The notes beneath the pieces are model-generated. The model was not told the DNA's origin. It did no database searches and saw nothing but the letters and a program-made list of their open reading frames with translations. Shown in pieces: positions 21,434 to 29,604 of a stretch of DNA of 64,000 bases. Source of the DNA: Saccharothrix syringae (GTDB lineage Bacteria; Actinomycetota; Actinomycetes; Mycobacteriales; Pseudonocardiaceae); NCBI RefSeq assembly GCF_009498035.1, contig NZ_CP034550.1, forward strand, positions 4,340,001 through 4,404,000. Reading direction: 5' to 3'. The position numbers and the translations under genes were made by a program. Every line of letters starts with the position of its first letter. Position 1 is the first letter of the stretch.

Positions 21434-21458
21434 CTACCCAGGGCACGCCGGGCTAATC
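21434..21458 (-). promoter_or_regulatory. Sigma-B/SigH-like promoter for the stress operon
   Basis: On the minus strand GATT (21455-21458) and GGGTAG (21434-21439) are separated by exactly 15 bp. This matches the GNNT-N14-16-GGGTA pattern of sigma-B-like factors in streptomycetes. It lies about 40 bp upstream of the GTG start at 21394. Confidence 0.5.
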
Positions 21459-21496
21459 AACTTCGCCATGGCAAAGATCTTTTGCCGGAATGTGGG

Positions 21497-21532
21497 CCGG
21501 CCCCGCCGCCTGGGTAGGGCGCGCGGGGCCGG
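21497..21532. terminator. Hairpin terminator after the SSI gene
   Basis: CCGGCCCCGC at 21497-21506 pairs with 21523-21532. It lies 19 bp downstream of the inhibitor stop on the minus strand. A shorter AT-rich hairpin (GGCAAA 21470-21475 with TTTGCC 21481-21486) follows. Confidence 0.7.
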
Positions 21533-21550
21533 GCAATTCGTGTTCGGGTG

Positions 21551-21946
21551 TCAGAACGAGAAAACCGTACCGGTCTCGTTTTCCATCACGCAGCGGTTGG
21601 GGAATTCCTCCGTGTAGCGGACCTGCTCGCCGCGGTAAGAGCCGAGCGCGACCACCGTCACCGGGTCGTACTCGAAGGTGCAGATACCCGGTTCACCGGT
21701 GCCGAGCCGGGTGAAATCACCGCCGGCGGCCTCCAGCTCGCCGCACGCCGCCTGGGCGCGGGCGTGGTCGCCGGCCGCCGGGTCGCAGGTGAGCCGAGTG
21801 CTCTGCACACCGCTTTCCTGCTGGTAGACGGCGAGCACGAGGTCGGTCTCCGGCGGGGCGGCGGACGCGCTGCCCGCAGTGACCAGCGGGGCGGCCAGCA
21901 GGCCCGACGCGAACAGGGACGCCATGAGGGTTCGAGTTCGTCGCAT
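21551..21946 (-). CDS. Secreted subtilisin inhibitor (SSI family)
   Basis: 131 residues with a clear signal peptide (MRRTRTLMASLF, cleavage after SASA near residue 29). The mature part has four cysteines in SSI spacing, the LTCDPAAGDH start, CGELEAAGGDF, CTFEYDPVTV and the terminal GTVFSF strand. By alignment with SSI (CPMVYDP), the P1 residue is Phe in CTFEYDP, suggesting inhibition of subtilisin- or chymotrypsin-type proteases. It is probably a monocistronic exported protein. No protease gene is adjacent; the nearest is at 8391. Confidence 0.92.
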   Translation of the reverse strand: MRRTRTLMASLFASGLLAAPLVTAGSASAAPPETDLVLAVYQQESGVQSTRLTCDPAAGDHARAQAACGELEAAGGDFTRLGTGEPGICTFEYDPVTVVALGSYRGEQVRYTEEFPNRCVMENETGTVFSF

Positions 21947-22122
21947 GGCGGTTGGGTGACCTGATCGGGTGGTTCGTATTCGGGCCGGATTGATGTGTCA
22001 CCGAAACGTCGTAACGTCTGCGGTCATCTCGCGCGGGCCCTGTCCGGGCGATGTCCTGCGAATACCCGGGAAAATTCCCGGCGGCCCCGAATAAGGCGCT
22101 CGACGGGTTTTCCGACGGGTGC

Positions 22123-22860
22123 TCACCAGGTGGGGCGGGCGGAGATCCCGCCGTCCACCACCAGGTCGTGCCCGGTGATCCACCGGGCCATCGGTGAGGC
22201 CAGGAACACACACGCGTCGCCGACGTCCTCGGGCGCGCCGAGTCGGCCCAGCGGCGCCGCCCGCGTCCACCGGGTCACCCCGTCGGGCCACTCCTGCTCG
22301 ATGCCGGGCCGGGAGACCAGTCCGGGCGAGACGGTGTTGACCCGGACGCCGCGCCCGCCGTACTCCAGCGCGGCGGCGCGGGCGTGCATGACCAGCGCCG
22401 CCTTGGAGGCGCTGTAGTGCGCGTGGCCGGGCGCGGGCCGGGAGCCCTCCACCGAGGCGACGTGCGTGATCGAGCCGCCGGGCCGCATCACCTCCACCGC
22501 CGCCTGCGTGCAGGAGAACGCGCTGGTCAGGTTCAGGTCGACCACCGCGCGCCACTCGGCGGCGCGCATCCCGGCCAGCGCCTGCACCGGCTGCACCCCG
22601 GCGTTGTTGACCAGGGCGTCCAGCCGCCCGCCCCACTCCACGGCCTCCCGGACCACCCGGCGGCACGCGGACTCGTCGGTGAGGTCGGCCGCGACCGCGA
22701 GCGCCCGGCCGCCCAGTTCGTCGACCAGGTCCCCGACCGGTTTCCGGTGGCCGTGCAGCACCAGCGCCGCCCCCGCCGCCGCGAACCGCCGCGCGATGCC
22801 GTGCCCGATCAGACCGCTTGCCCCCGTGACCAGGGCGACGGTGCCGCTGAGGAGTTCCAC
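22123..22860 (-). CDS. Short-chain dehydrogenase/reductase
   Basis: 245 residues from GTG 22860; the frame runs to 22905, but TACTCT about 12 bp upstream of GTG 22860 suggests a leaderless start. Cofactor motif TGASGLIGHGIA, NNAG, catalytic Ser (HVASVEGS), YSASK and the terminal VVDGG are all present. The HGHRKP segment after beta-2 suggests NADP(H) preference. Substrate is unknown. It neighbours the MOSC gene on the same strand with a 70-bp gap. Confidence 0.88.
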   Translation of the reverse strand: MELLSGTVALVTGASGLIGHGIARRFAAAGAALVLHGHRKPVGDLVDELGGRALAVAADLTDESACRRVVREAVEWGGRLDALVNNAGVQPVQALAGMRAAEWRAVVDLNLTSAFSCTQAAVEVMRPGGSITHVASVEGSRPAPGHAHYSASKAALVMHARAAALEYGGRGVRVNTVSPGLVSRPGIEQEWPDGVTRWTRAAPLGRLGAPEDVGDACVFLASPMARWITGHDLVVDGGISARPTW

Positions 22861-22930
22861 GACTGCGGAGAGTAGCGGTTCGTGGCCCCTCTTGGTCAGC
22901 GCCAAGTGGGGAACCGTGCCGGTCCCGGCG

Positions 22931-23470
22931 TTAGACCGGTCGGAGCGGCGCGTGCGGACCGTCGGGCAGCTCGACCACGATCCCGTCGCCGGGGCGCACC
23001 TCGCCGCCCGCCAGCACGACGGACATGACGCCCGCGCGGCGCACCACCTCGCCCCGCTCGTCGCGGCCGACGACCTCCTTGAGCAGGCCCGGTCGGAACG
23101 CCTCGATCTGCGGGCACGGGTTGCGCAGGCCGGTCACCTCGACCACGGCGTGCGCGCCCAGGCGCAGCCTCGTGCCGGTGGGCAGGCCCAGCAGGTCCAC
23201 GCCCCGCGTGGTGACGTTCTCCCCGAGCTGCCCGGCGGCCACGTCGAACCCCTTGGCGTTCAGCTCGTCGTGCAGCTCGGCGTGCATCAGGTGCACCTGG
23301 CGCAGGTTGGGCTGGGACGGGTCGCGCGCGACCCGCGACCGGTGCTTCACGGTGACGCCCCGGTGCACGTCACCCGCCACGCCGAGACCGGCCACCAGGG
23401 TGATGGTCTCGTGGTTGGGCTTGGTGAACGTGTACTCCCCGCTCCGGCTCACGGCCGCGATGATCCCCAT
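22931..23470 (-). CDS. MOSC-domain protein
   Basis: 179 residues from ATG 23470. It is a stand-alone MOSC (molybdenum cofactor sulfurase C-terminal) domain. The conserved Cys lies in LRNPCPQIE, with the GENVTTRGVDL segment and the RAGVMSVVLAGGEVRPGD end typical of YiiM-like members. Such proteins carry or transfer sulfur to the molybdenum cofactor or reduce N-hydroxylated compounds with partner proteins. TTAGGGT lies about 10 bp upstream and no Shine-Dalgarno is seen, fitting a leaderless transcript. Partner and substrate are unknown. Confidence 0.87.
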   Translation of the reverse strand: MGIIAAVSRSGEYTFTKPNHETITLVAGLGVAGDVHRGVTVKHRSRVARDPSQPNLRQVHLMHAELHDELNAKGFDVAAGQLGENVTTRGVDLLGLPTGTRLRLGAHAVVEVTGLRNPCPQIEAFRPGLLKEVVGRDERGEVVRRAGVMSVVLAGGEVRPGDGIVVELPDGPHAPLRPV

Positions 23471-23550
23471 GCCGCCGACCCTAACCGGTAAGACTTTTCG
23501 CGGTCGTGCCGATAAACGCGGTGCACAACCCCCTCTGCCGAGGACGAGCC

Positions 23551-23787
23551 ATGGACGACCACCTGAACCACCGGGCCCTGGCGATGCTGCGCGCCGTCGC
23601 CGCCGGGCGTGCCGAGGTGACCACCAGCCGACAGCCGGACCTGCGCGTGGACGGCCTGCTGTGCTGCGACCAGGCGGCGGCGCGGGAACTGGCCCGGGCC
23701 GGGCTGCTCCGTCCGGCCGAGCGCGACGCGCCCGGCTCCTGGGTGCCGGCCGAGCTGACCCCCGCCGGGCGCGCCGCACTCGCGTGA
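23551..23787 (+). CDS. Small conserved hypothetical protein
   Basis: 78 residues from ATG 23551 (GAGGA 8 nt upstream). The sequence has a short winged-helix look: HRALAMLRAVAAGRAEVT, a strand pair with DGLLCCDQAAARELARAGLL, then a Pro-rich beta segment and LTPAGRAALA at the end. The terminal LTPAG resembles the wing end of MarR/ArsR-like proteins, but the DNA-binding helix is not clear. Function unknown. Confidence 0.65.
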   Translation: MDDHLNHRALAMLRAVAAGRAEVTTSRQPDLRVDGLLCCDQAAARELARAGLLRPAERDAPGSWVPAELTPAGRAALA

Positions 23788-23833
23788 CGGGCTCTTGACG
23801 CTGTGTTCGCACACCGGTTGACTGCGTGGCTGT

Positions 23834-23853
23834 AACCGGTTTCGGTACCGGTT
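23834..23853. promoter_or_regulatory. Inverted-repeat operator upstream of the LacI-family gene
   Basis: AACCGGT (23834-23840) and ACCGGTT (23847-23853) form a perfect inverted repeat with a 6-bp spacer. A third half-site, ACCGGTT, lies at 23813-23819. The repeat is 26 bp before the GTG at 23880, the place for autoregulation by the LacI-type protein. Confidence 0.65.
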
Positions 23854-23879
23854 CCGACACCGCAGTCGAGGAGTGAGCC

Positions 23880-24866
23880 GTGCGAGTCACGATCGCCGAG
23901 GTCGCGCAACGAGCCCAGGTGAGCAAGGCGACCGTGTCCCGCGTGCTCAACGGCAAACCGGACGTGGACGCGGCCACGGCGGCGCGGGTGCGGCAGGTGA
24001 TCGCCGACGTCGGCTACGTGCCCAGCGCGCGGGCCGTCGGCCTGGCGCGCGGCCGGGCCCGCACCGTCGGGATGCTGGTGCCGTCGCTGACCTGGCCGTG
24101 GACCGGCGAGGTCGTGCAGGGCGCGGTGGACGAGCTGGAGTCCGACGGCTACGGCCTGCTGCTCTACACGGTCAACCGGGGCGCGGAGTCGCTGGCGCAG
24201 TTCGCCAGCCACGTGTCGGCCAAGGCGTTCGACGGGTTGCTGGTGATCGAGCCGCCGGACACCCTCAGCTACATCGAGACCCTGCACGACCAGGGCCTGC
24301 CGGTGGTGATGATCGACGACCGGGGGAGCAGGCCCGGGTTCCCGTCGGTGATCACGACCAACCGGGAGGGCGCGCGGGCCGCGGCCCGGCACCTGGTGGC
24401 CGCCGGGCGGCGGCACTTCGCCGTGGTGACGGGGCCCGCCGACTTCGGCTGCGTGCGCGAGCGCCTCGACGGGTTCCTGGACGCCCTGGGTGAGCTGGGT
24501 GTGCACGTCGACCCGAGGTTGGTGGTGGAGGGCGACTTCACTACCGAGCGGGGTGCGGTGGCGACGGAGAAGCTGATGGCGGCGGGGTTGCCGTTCGACG
24601 CGGTGTTCGCGCACAACGACCTGTCGGCGCTGGGGGTGACCAAGGCGCTGGCCGCGGCGGGGCGGGTGGTGCCCGACGACGTGGCCGTGGTGGGCTTCGA
24701 CGACATACCGATCGCGGGGCACGCCGACCTGACCACCGTGCGGCAGCCCATGCGGGAGATGGGCGAGGCCGCTGCCCGGCTGTTGCTGTCCCGGTTGGAG
24801 GGGGCCACGCCGCCGGTCGACCCGGTGGTCCTGCCCACGACGCTGGTGGTGCGGCGGACCGGGTGA
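23880..24866 (+). CDS. LacI-family transcriptional regulator
   Basis: 328 residues from GTG 23880 with GAGGAG upstream. The N-terminal HTH reads TIAEVAQRAQVSKATVSRVLN with hinge helix YVPSARAVGLARGR. The C-terminal periplasmic-binding-protein-like domain ends with VVGFDDIPIAGHADLTTVRQP, typical of sugar-responsive members. No sugar transport or hydrolase genes are nearby, so its regulon lies elsewhere or it only controls itself through the operator at 23834-23853. Confidence 0.92.
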   Translation: MRVTIAEVAQRAQVSKATVSRVLNGKPDVDAATAARVRQVIADVGYVPSARAVGLARGRARTVGMLVPSLTWPWTGEVVQGAVDELESDGYGLLLYTVNRGAESLAQFASHVSAKAFDGLLVIEPPDTLSYIETLHDQGLPVVMIDDRGSRPGFPSVITTNREGARAAARHLVAAGRRHFAVVTGPADFGCVRERLDGFLDALGELGVHVDPRLVVEGDFTTERGAVATEKLMAAGLPFDAVFAHNDLSALGVTKALAAAGRVVPDDVAVVGFDDIPIAGHADLTTVRQPMREMGEAAARLLLSRLEGATPPVDPVVLPTTLVVRRTG

Positions 24867-24867
24867 G

Positions 24868-24977
24868 TCGGTCGTTCGCCGGGGCGGGTGGGTTTGGGTG
24901 AGTCGGTTGTCCGCCGGGGTGGGTGGGTCGGTTGTCCGCCGGGGTGGGTGGGTCGGCTGTTCGCCGGGGTGGGTGGA
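24868..24977 (+). repeat. 25-bp tandem repeat, four copies
   Basis: Units at 24868-24892, 24903-24927, 24928-24952 and 24953-24977 share a TCGGTTGTCCGCC core and a GGGTGGGTGGG tail. The second and third are identical. A 10-bp spacer separates the first two. The G-rich tails could form G-quadruplexes on the plus strand. The array begins inside the LacI-gene-proximal gap, two bases after its stop. Confidence 0.85.
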
Positions 24978-25385
24978 CTGACCCACAACCCGCTGGGGCG
25001 GACGGGTTCCGGTTCTTCCGGGACTGCCTTGTCCGTCCGGACTGCCTTGTCTTCCCGGTCCTCCCGGCGTCTTCCCGGTCCTTCCGGCGGGCGCGGTCTT
25101 CCCGGGCACCTCGGCCCGTCCGGTTCTTTCGACGGGCGCGATCATCCCCGGTCCTGTGGCGCGGTGCGGGAAGGCGAGGTCACACGTCTCACCAACCCGC
25201 ACCGCCACCAGACCGGCGCGACCGCTGTTTGTTCAACGCATCGCGTCGAACCTGGCATGACCACCAGAGTGGTCCGGCCATGCTCCGCGCGGGCACTGGC
25301 AAGCCTCTGGTACCCAAAATGAAGCCCCGGCACTCAACTTGATGTTACTCCGAACAGAGCAGCTTCAAGGGGATCGCCCGACACC
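24978..25385. other. Gene-poor gap with pyrimidine-rich and lower-GC segments
   Basis: About 400 bp without a supportable gene. 25010-25150 is dominated by repeats of CTTCCCGGTCC/CCTTGTC-type pyrimidine runs. 25150-25385 has a distinctly lower GC content than its surroundings and no long frame with normal codon bias. Nothing recognisable was found. Confidence 0.45.
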
Positions 25386-25411
25386 AATGTCAACATTCGA
25401 CATTTGACATT
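25386..25411. promoter_or_regulatory. Nested operator-like repeat
   Basis: AATGTCAA (25386-25393) and TTGACATT (25404-25411) form a perfect 8-bp inverted repeat with a 10-bp spacer. The same stretch also contains three 7-bp direct repeats (ACATTCG, ACATTTG, ACATTCG) starting at 25393. It is AT-rich in a very GC-rich context, which favours a protein-binding site or promoter. It overlaps the 3' end of the broken hydrolase gene. Confidence 0.5.
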
Positions 25412-25419
25412 CGTCGGTC

Positions 25420-25857
25420 CAGGACACCAGCGCGCCGCCGTGGCTCACGCACAGCACCCGCGCCCCACCGCCGAAATCCCCCTCGTCCACCTCGACGTCC
25501 GCCGGGCAGGGCGGCGCCACCGGCACCCCGGCGAGACCCGGTCGAACAGCTCCCGCTCCTCGGGCGGGATCACGGGCGGGGAGCGGGCGCGTCACCCCGG
25601 ACCACCGGCGCCTCCAGCACGCGCGCGACCACCGGCGCCCCGGTCAACGCCCGCGGCTCCGCCGCCGAACCGGTGTGGTCGTGGTGGAAGTGCGTCAGCA
25701 CGATGCGCGCCACCGGCCCCGGGGCCGCGATGCCGGCCGCGTACCCGGCGGTGCCCGGGTCGACGACGGTCAGGCCGTCGGCACCCTCCCACGCGCACGC
25801 CTGCCCGACCGGGAAGCACAGCACCCGCGGGCCCGGCACCACGTCGATGATCCCCAT
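25420..25857 (-). pseudogene. Frameshifted metallo-beta-lactamase-fold hydrolase
   Basis: From ATG 25857 the minus strand reads MGIIDVVPGPRVLCFPVG and contains the zinc motif THFHHDHTG. The frame then stops at 25570. A second frame continues with VIPPEERELFDRVS (about 25545-25580) and a third with VAPPCPADVEVDEGDFGGG and a VLCVSHGG segment (about 25420-25510). Together they give the N-terminal half of an MBL-fold protein broken by two frameshifts. The C-terminal metal ligands are missing. Its start resembles that of the MOSC gene (both MGII after a GCC-rich leader), perhaps by chance. Confidence 0.72.
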
Positions 25858-25901
25858 GCCGGCCACCCGCACCCGCCGCGGTTTCGCCGAGGGCGGACCG
25901 G

Positions 25902-27656
25902 TCACTGGCAGAGCTGGTGGTGCGACCCGTCGGGGTTGACGCACGGGATGTAGCCGGCCGCCTGGATCAGGGTGCTCCCGGCCCGGCCGGTCAGGTAGGC
26001 GAGGAAGTTCGCCAGCCGGGTGCCCGCCGCCGGCTCACCCCTGGTGTAGACGTGCTCGATGGTCCAGAACTGGTAGCCCTCGTCCTGGTCGGGCTGGATG
26101 TTGCTGATGTCGGGGTACACGTCGTCGAGCTGGACCGGCACCACGCTGCGGCTCTTGCGCTGCGGGTTGGTCGGCGGGATGTCGACGTAGCCGATCGCGC
26201 CCGGCGTGGTGCTGATCTCCGCGATGGCGGTGCCGTTGTCGTCGCGCTCGCAGCGCACCGCGCTGGTCCCGGGCACGCCGGTCTTGCGGTTCTCGCAGTC
26301 GTCGGAGGTCAGGCCGCCCTCGGCGGTGCCGAGGACCCGGTCCTCGAAGATCCCGCGACTGCCGGACTCCGCGCCGCGGCTGACGATGCGGATCGGCAGC
26401 CCGGCCGCGCCCGGCGGGGTCCGGCCGGTCAGGTCGTCCCAGTACCGGACCTCGCCGCTCCAGATCCGGCGCAGGTCGCCGGTGCTCAACCCCTTCACGC
26501 CGCGCGCGGACACCGACTCGTTGACCGCGATGCTGTAGATCGCCACGGCGATCGGGTGCGCCTCCAGGTCGCTCCCGGCCGGGTACGGGCCGTCGTGGAC
26601 GACCGCCAGCTCCTCGGGCTTCGGCGCGGCACCCGCGGGCTCGACCAGCTCCAGCATGCCCTTCTTGCTGCCGGTGGCGTCGGTGGTGATCGCCGGACCG
26701 TCGTCGCACGCCGCCGAGTACTGCGCGGCCACCGGTTCGACCACCGGCATGAACACGCTGGACCCCGCGAGCCGCAGCGGTCCGGGGGCGCACCGGATGC
26801 TCGGGTCGCGGGTCGGCGGACCGACCAGCAGGGACGCGATCACCGCGACGAACAGCACCACGGCCAGGCCGCCCGCGACCCTGGGCAGGGTCACCCGGGA
26901 CTGCTTCTTCTCGTCGATGATCTCGCCGTTGGACAGGTGCCCGCGCTGCACGACCTTCTTGTCGATCGCGACCTGGTCGGGTGCCGCGGCGTCGTCCTCG
27001 ACCGGCTCGTGCAGCACGACGACGAGCTTGAACTTCTCCCTGCGCTTGAGGTCGACCTTGTTCAGCTGCACGCCGTGGTGCGACGGTTCGACCTCGGGCG
27101 GTTCCGCCGGGCTCGCCACCGGCTGCTGGGGGCGCAGCAGGCCCAGGATGAGCTGCGGCAGCCGGGCCTCGCGCACGGTGGCGCTCTCCCGGGACACCAC
27201 CTGGGGCTGGCCCGGTCCGGTGGCGGCGCCGAAGAAGTCCATGTTGTCGCTGACGACCTCGCGGACGCGGTCGCTCGCCTCGGAGATGCGGGCGTTCCAC
27301 ACGATGCGCTTGCCGAAGGTGAACGACAGCGGCTCGACGAAGTCGGTGGGGACGATCGGGAAGCTGCTGCGGTTCTCGATCCGGATCACCACGATGCTCA
27401 TCCGGTCCAGCAGCCGGATGACCTGCAACGCCTGCCGGTCGGCCGTGGACAGGCCGCCGCTCAACCGGATCTGCCTGGTCGAGTCGTCCGCGCTGATGCC
27501 GATCCGCGAGTTGTAGAGCACCCGGTACACGACCCGCTTGGGCGTGATCAGGTAGTGCTTGACCAGGGGGACCAGGCCCAGGGCCAGCCCGACCAGGCCG
27601 AGGACGAGCTGCCCGCGGCCGCTGCTGAAGAAGTCGACGAGGGACGTGCCGCTCAC
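25902..27656 (-). CDS. Membrane-anchored PstS-like substrate-binding protein with extra cytoplasmic domain
   Basis: 584 residues. One membrane helix at about 15-33 is followed by ~220 cytoplasmic residues with no recognised domain (strand-rich, VVIRIENRSSFPIVPTDFVEP). A second membrane helix lies at about 255-275, then a periplasmic-type binding domain to the end. The latter has the PstS features LRLAGSSVFMPVVEP, the YSIAVNESV and LSTGDLRRIWSGEVRYWDDL segments, and RGAESGSRGIFE as the oxyanion loop. Phosphate or a similar anion is the likely ligand. No pstCAB genes accompany it, and PstS is normally a lipoprotein, so this two-helix form may be a sensor. Confidence 0.8.
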   Translation of the reverse strand: MSGTSLVDFFSSGRGQLVLGLVGLALGLVPLVKHYLITPKRVVYRVLYNSRIGISADDSTRQIRLSGGLSTADRQALQVIRLLDRMSIVVIRIENRSSFPIVPTDFVEPLSFTFGKRIVWNARISEASDRVREVVSDNMDFFGAATGPGQPQVVSRESATVREARLPQLILGLLRPQQPVASPAEPPEVEPSHHGVQLNKVDLKRREKFKLVVVLHEPVEDDAAAPDQVAIDKKVVQRGHLSNGEIIDEKKQSRVTLPRVAGGLAVVLFVAVIASLLVGPPTRDPSIRCAPGPLRLAGSSVFMPVVEPVAAQYSAACDDGPAITTDATGSKKGMLELVEPAGAAPKPEELAVVHDGPYPAGSDLEAHPIAVAIYSIAVNESVSARGVKGLSTGDLRRIWSGEVRYWDDLTGRTPPGAAGLPIRIVSRGAESGSRGIFEDRVLGTAEGGLTSDDCENRKTGVPGTSAVRCERDDNGTAIAEISTTPGAIGYVDIPPTNPQRKSRSVVPVQLDDVYPDISNIQPDQDEGYQFWTIEHVYTRGEPAAGTRLANFLAYLTGRAGSTLIQAAGYIPCVNPDGSHHQLCQ

Positions 27657-27897
27657 GCCCGAATGATGGGCCGGGCCGGTCGGGAGGGTTCCCGGATCAC
27701 CACCTGTTCAGCCACCGGACGGCTGTGGTTCAGGCCGGTGACGCGCTGCCGTGACCGGGGGCCTTGCGGGGGCGCGTGCGGGGCTGGGCCGCTGTGGCTC
27801 GCGGGCGCGAGTCGTGACCGCAAGCGCGTGCGGGGGCCGGGTTGGCCTGGAGGGCGAGTGGTAGCCGCGTGCGGGGGCCGGGCTCGACCCGCGAGCG
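27657..27897. other. Intergenic region with GC-rich repeats
   Basis: About 240 bp with no gene. Three copies of a GCGTGCGGGG-containing segment (near 27772, 27826 and 27870) are embedded in it, two extending as GCGTGCGGGGGCCGGG. It separates the ABC exporter from the PstS-like gene on the same strand and probably contains the terminator of one and the promoter of the other. Confidence 0.45.
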
Positions 27898-29604
27898 TCA
27901 CGACCGCGTGCCGGACCAGGCCGCCCACAGCTCGGCGTACCGACCACCGGCCGCCAGCAGCTCCTCGTGCGCCCCGCTCTCCACCACCCGGCCGGCCTCC
28001 AGCACGACCACCCGGTCGGCCGTCGCGGCCTGGGTGAGCCGGTGCGCGACCACCAGGCCCGTCCGCCCGTCGAGCGCCCGCGCCGCGGCCTCCTCCAGCT
28101 CCCGGGCCCCGGCGCTGCCCGCGTCCGCGGTCGCCTCGTCCAGCACCGCCACGGGCGGGTCGAGCAGCACCAGCCTGGCCAGCGCCAACTGCTGCGCCTG
28201 CGCCACGGTCAGCCGGTGCCCGCCCTCGCCGACGACGGTGCCCAGCCCCGCCGGCAGCGCCCGCACCCAGCCGAGGGCGCCGACCCGGTCGAGGGCGGCC
28301 AGCAACTCGTCCTCACCCGCCTCGGGACGGGCCAGGCGCAGGTCGTCGGCCAGCGTCCCGGCGAACACGTGCACCTCCTGGGTGATCAACGCGACCGAGC
28401 CCGGCTCCACACCGCCGATGCTGCCCTCGGTCGGCTCGTGCACGCCCGCGACCAGCTTGGCCAGCGTCGTCTTGCCCGCGCCGGACGCGCCGACCAGCGC
28501 CACCCGCTCACCCGCGCCCAGCTCCAGGTCGACGTCGGCCAGCACGGGGTGGCCGGGCAGGTAGGAGTACCCGACGCCGGACAGCTTGACCGCGGCGCCC
28601 GCCGACCGCACCCGCTCCCCGGTCGGCGGCACCGGCTCGTCGGTCACGCCCACCAGCCGCGCCAGGGACGCGGTGGCGGCCTGCACGTCGTCGGCCAGCG
28701 CGAGCGCCGCGTTGACCGGGTTGAACAGGCTGTGCAGGTACAGCGCGGCGGCCGTCGCCGTGCCCACCGACGCCGCGCCCGCGCCCACGAGCAGGAAACC
28801 GGTCACCAGCACGCCCGCCAGGCCGATGAACTCCGCCAGGTTGAGCCGCCCGTAGAACGAGGTCAGCAGCCGGGTGCCGCGCAGCGCCAGGTCCACCGCC
28901 TCGCGCGACCGCGACCGCACCCGCCCGACGTGCGACCCGGCCAACCCGAACGCCCGCACGGTCGCCGCGCCGCCGATGGAGTCCAGCAGTTGCTGCTGCT
29001 GCGCGCCGACGGCGACCCGCTGCGCGGCGTACAGCCGTGCCGCGCGCCCGCCGTACCAGCGCACGGTGTGCACGTGGACCGGCAGCGCCAGCAGCACCGG
29101 GACCAGGAAGCGCCAGTCCAGCACGGCGATGCCGGCCACGGTCAGCGCGATGGTCAGCGCCGAGCGGGCCATCACCGGCAGCGCGTTGCGCACCGCGTCC
29201 GCGACCATCTGCACGTCCCGGGTGACCCGCGAGGTCAGGTCGCCCGCGCCGGCCTCCTCCACCCGTGCCAGGGGCAGGTGCAGGGCGCGGGTGACGAACT
29301 CCTCGCGCAGGTCGGCGAGCACCCCCTCGCCCAGCCGCGCCACCAGGGACGTGCCCCACGCCGCGGACGCGCCCTGCACCAGCGCCACCAGCGCCAGCAC
29401 CACCACGAGCCAGGTGATGTCGGCGGACCCGGCGCCGACCACGTCGACGATCCGGCCCAGCACCGGAGCGGTGAGCAGGCCGACCGCGGTGCCCACGACC
29501 AGCACCAGCGCCGCCGCCCACGCCAGGCCGCGCCGCGGCCGCACCAGCGCGCCGACCGCGGCCCGGGTACGAGCACCGGAGGCGACGGCCAGCAGCTCAC
29601 GCAT
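27898..29604 (-). CDS. ABC exporter half-transporter (catalytic partner), siderophore locus
   Basis: 568 residues from ATG 29604, though the start is uncertain because the 5' region is triplicated (29590-29728). Six membrane helices (about 1-310) precede a nucleotide-binding domain. Walker A GASGAGKTTL (near 370) and Walker B VAVLDEATAD are intact, but the signature reads LTVAQAQQLALAR instead of LSGGQ. The partner gene upstream has the opposite defects, so the two should assemble as a heterodimer with one working ATP site. It is downstream of an iron box and opposite a hydroxylase gene, so siderophore export or import of the ferric form is the likely job. Confidence 0.85.
   Translation of the reverse strand: MRELLAVASGARTRAAVGALVRPRRGLAWAAALVLVVGTAVGLLTAPVLGRIVDVVGAGSADITWLVVVLALVALVQGASAAWGTSLVARLGEGVLADLREEFVTRALHLPLARVEEAGAGDLTSRVTRDVQMVADAVRNALPVMARSALTIALTVAGIAVLDWRFLVPVLLALPVHVHTVRWYGGRAARLYAAQRVAVGAQQQQLLDSIGGAATVRAFGLAGSHVGRVRSRSREAVDLALRGTRLLTSFYGRLNLAEFIGLAGVLVTGFLLVGAGAASVGTATAAALYLHSLFNPVNAALALADDVQAATASLARLVGVTDEPVPPTGERVRSAGAAVKLSGVGYSYLPGHPVLADVDLELGAGERVALVGASGAGKTTLAKLVAGVHEPTEGSIGGVEPGSVALITQEVHVFAGTLADDLRLARPEAGEDELLAALDRVGALGWVRALPAGLGTVVGEGGHRLTVAQAQQLALARLVLLDPPVAVLDEATADAGSAGARELEEAAARALDGRTGLVVAHRLTQAATADRVVVLEAGRVVESGAHEELLAAGGRYAELWAAWSGTRS

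Noticed and set aside
24868..24977. CRISPR-like array
   Set aside because: Units are contiguous without unique spacers and no cas genes exist in the window; it is a simple tandem repeat.
25142..25333. 63-codon minus-strand frame
   Set aside because: No ribosome site, no family resemblance, and irregular third-position GC.
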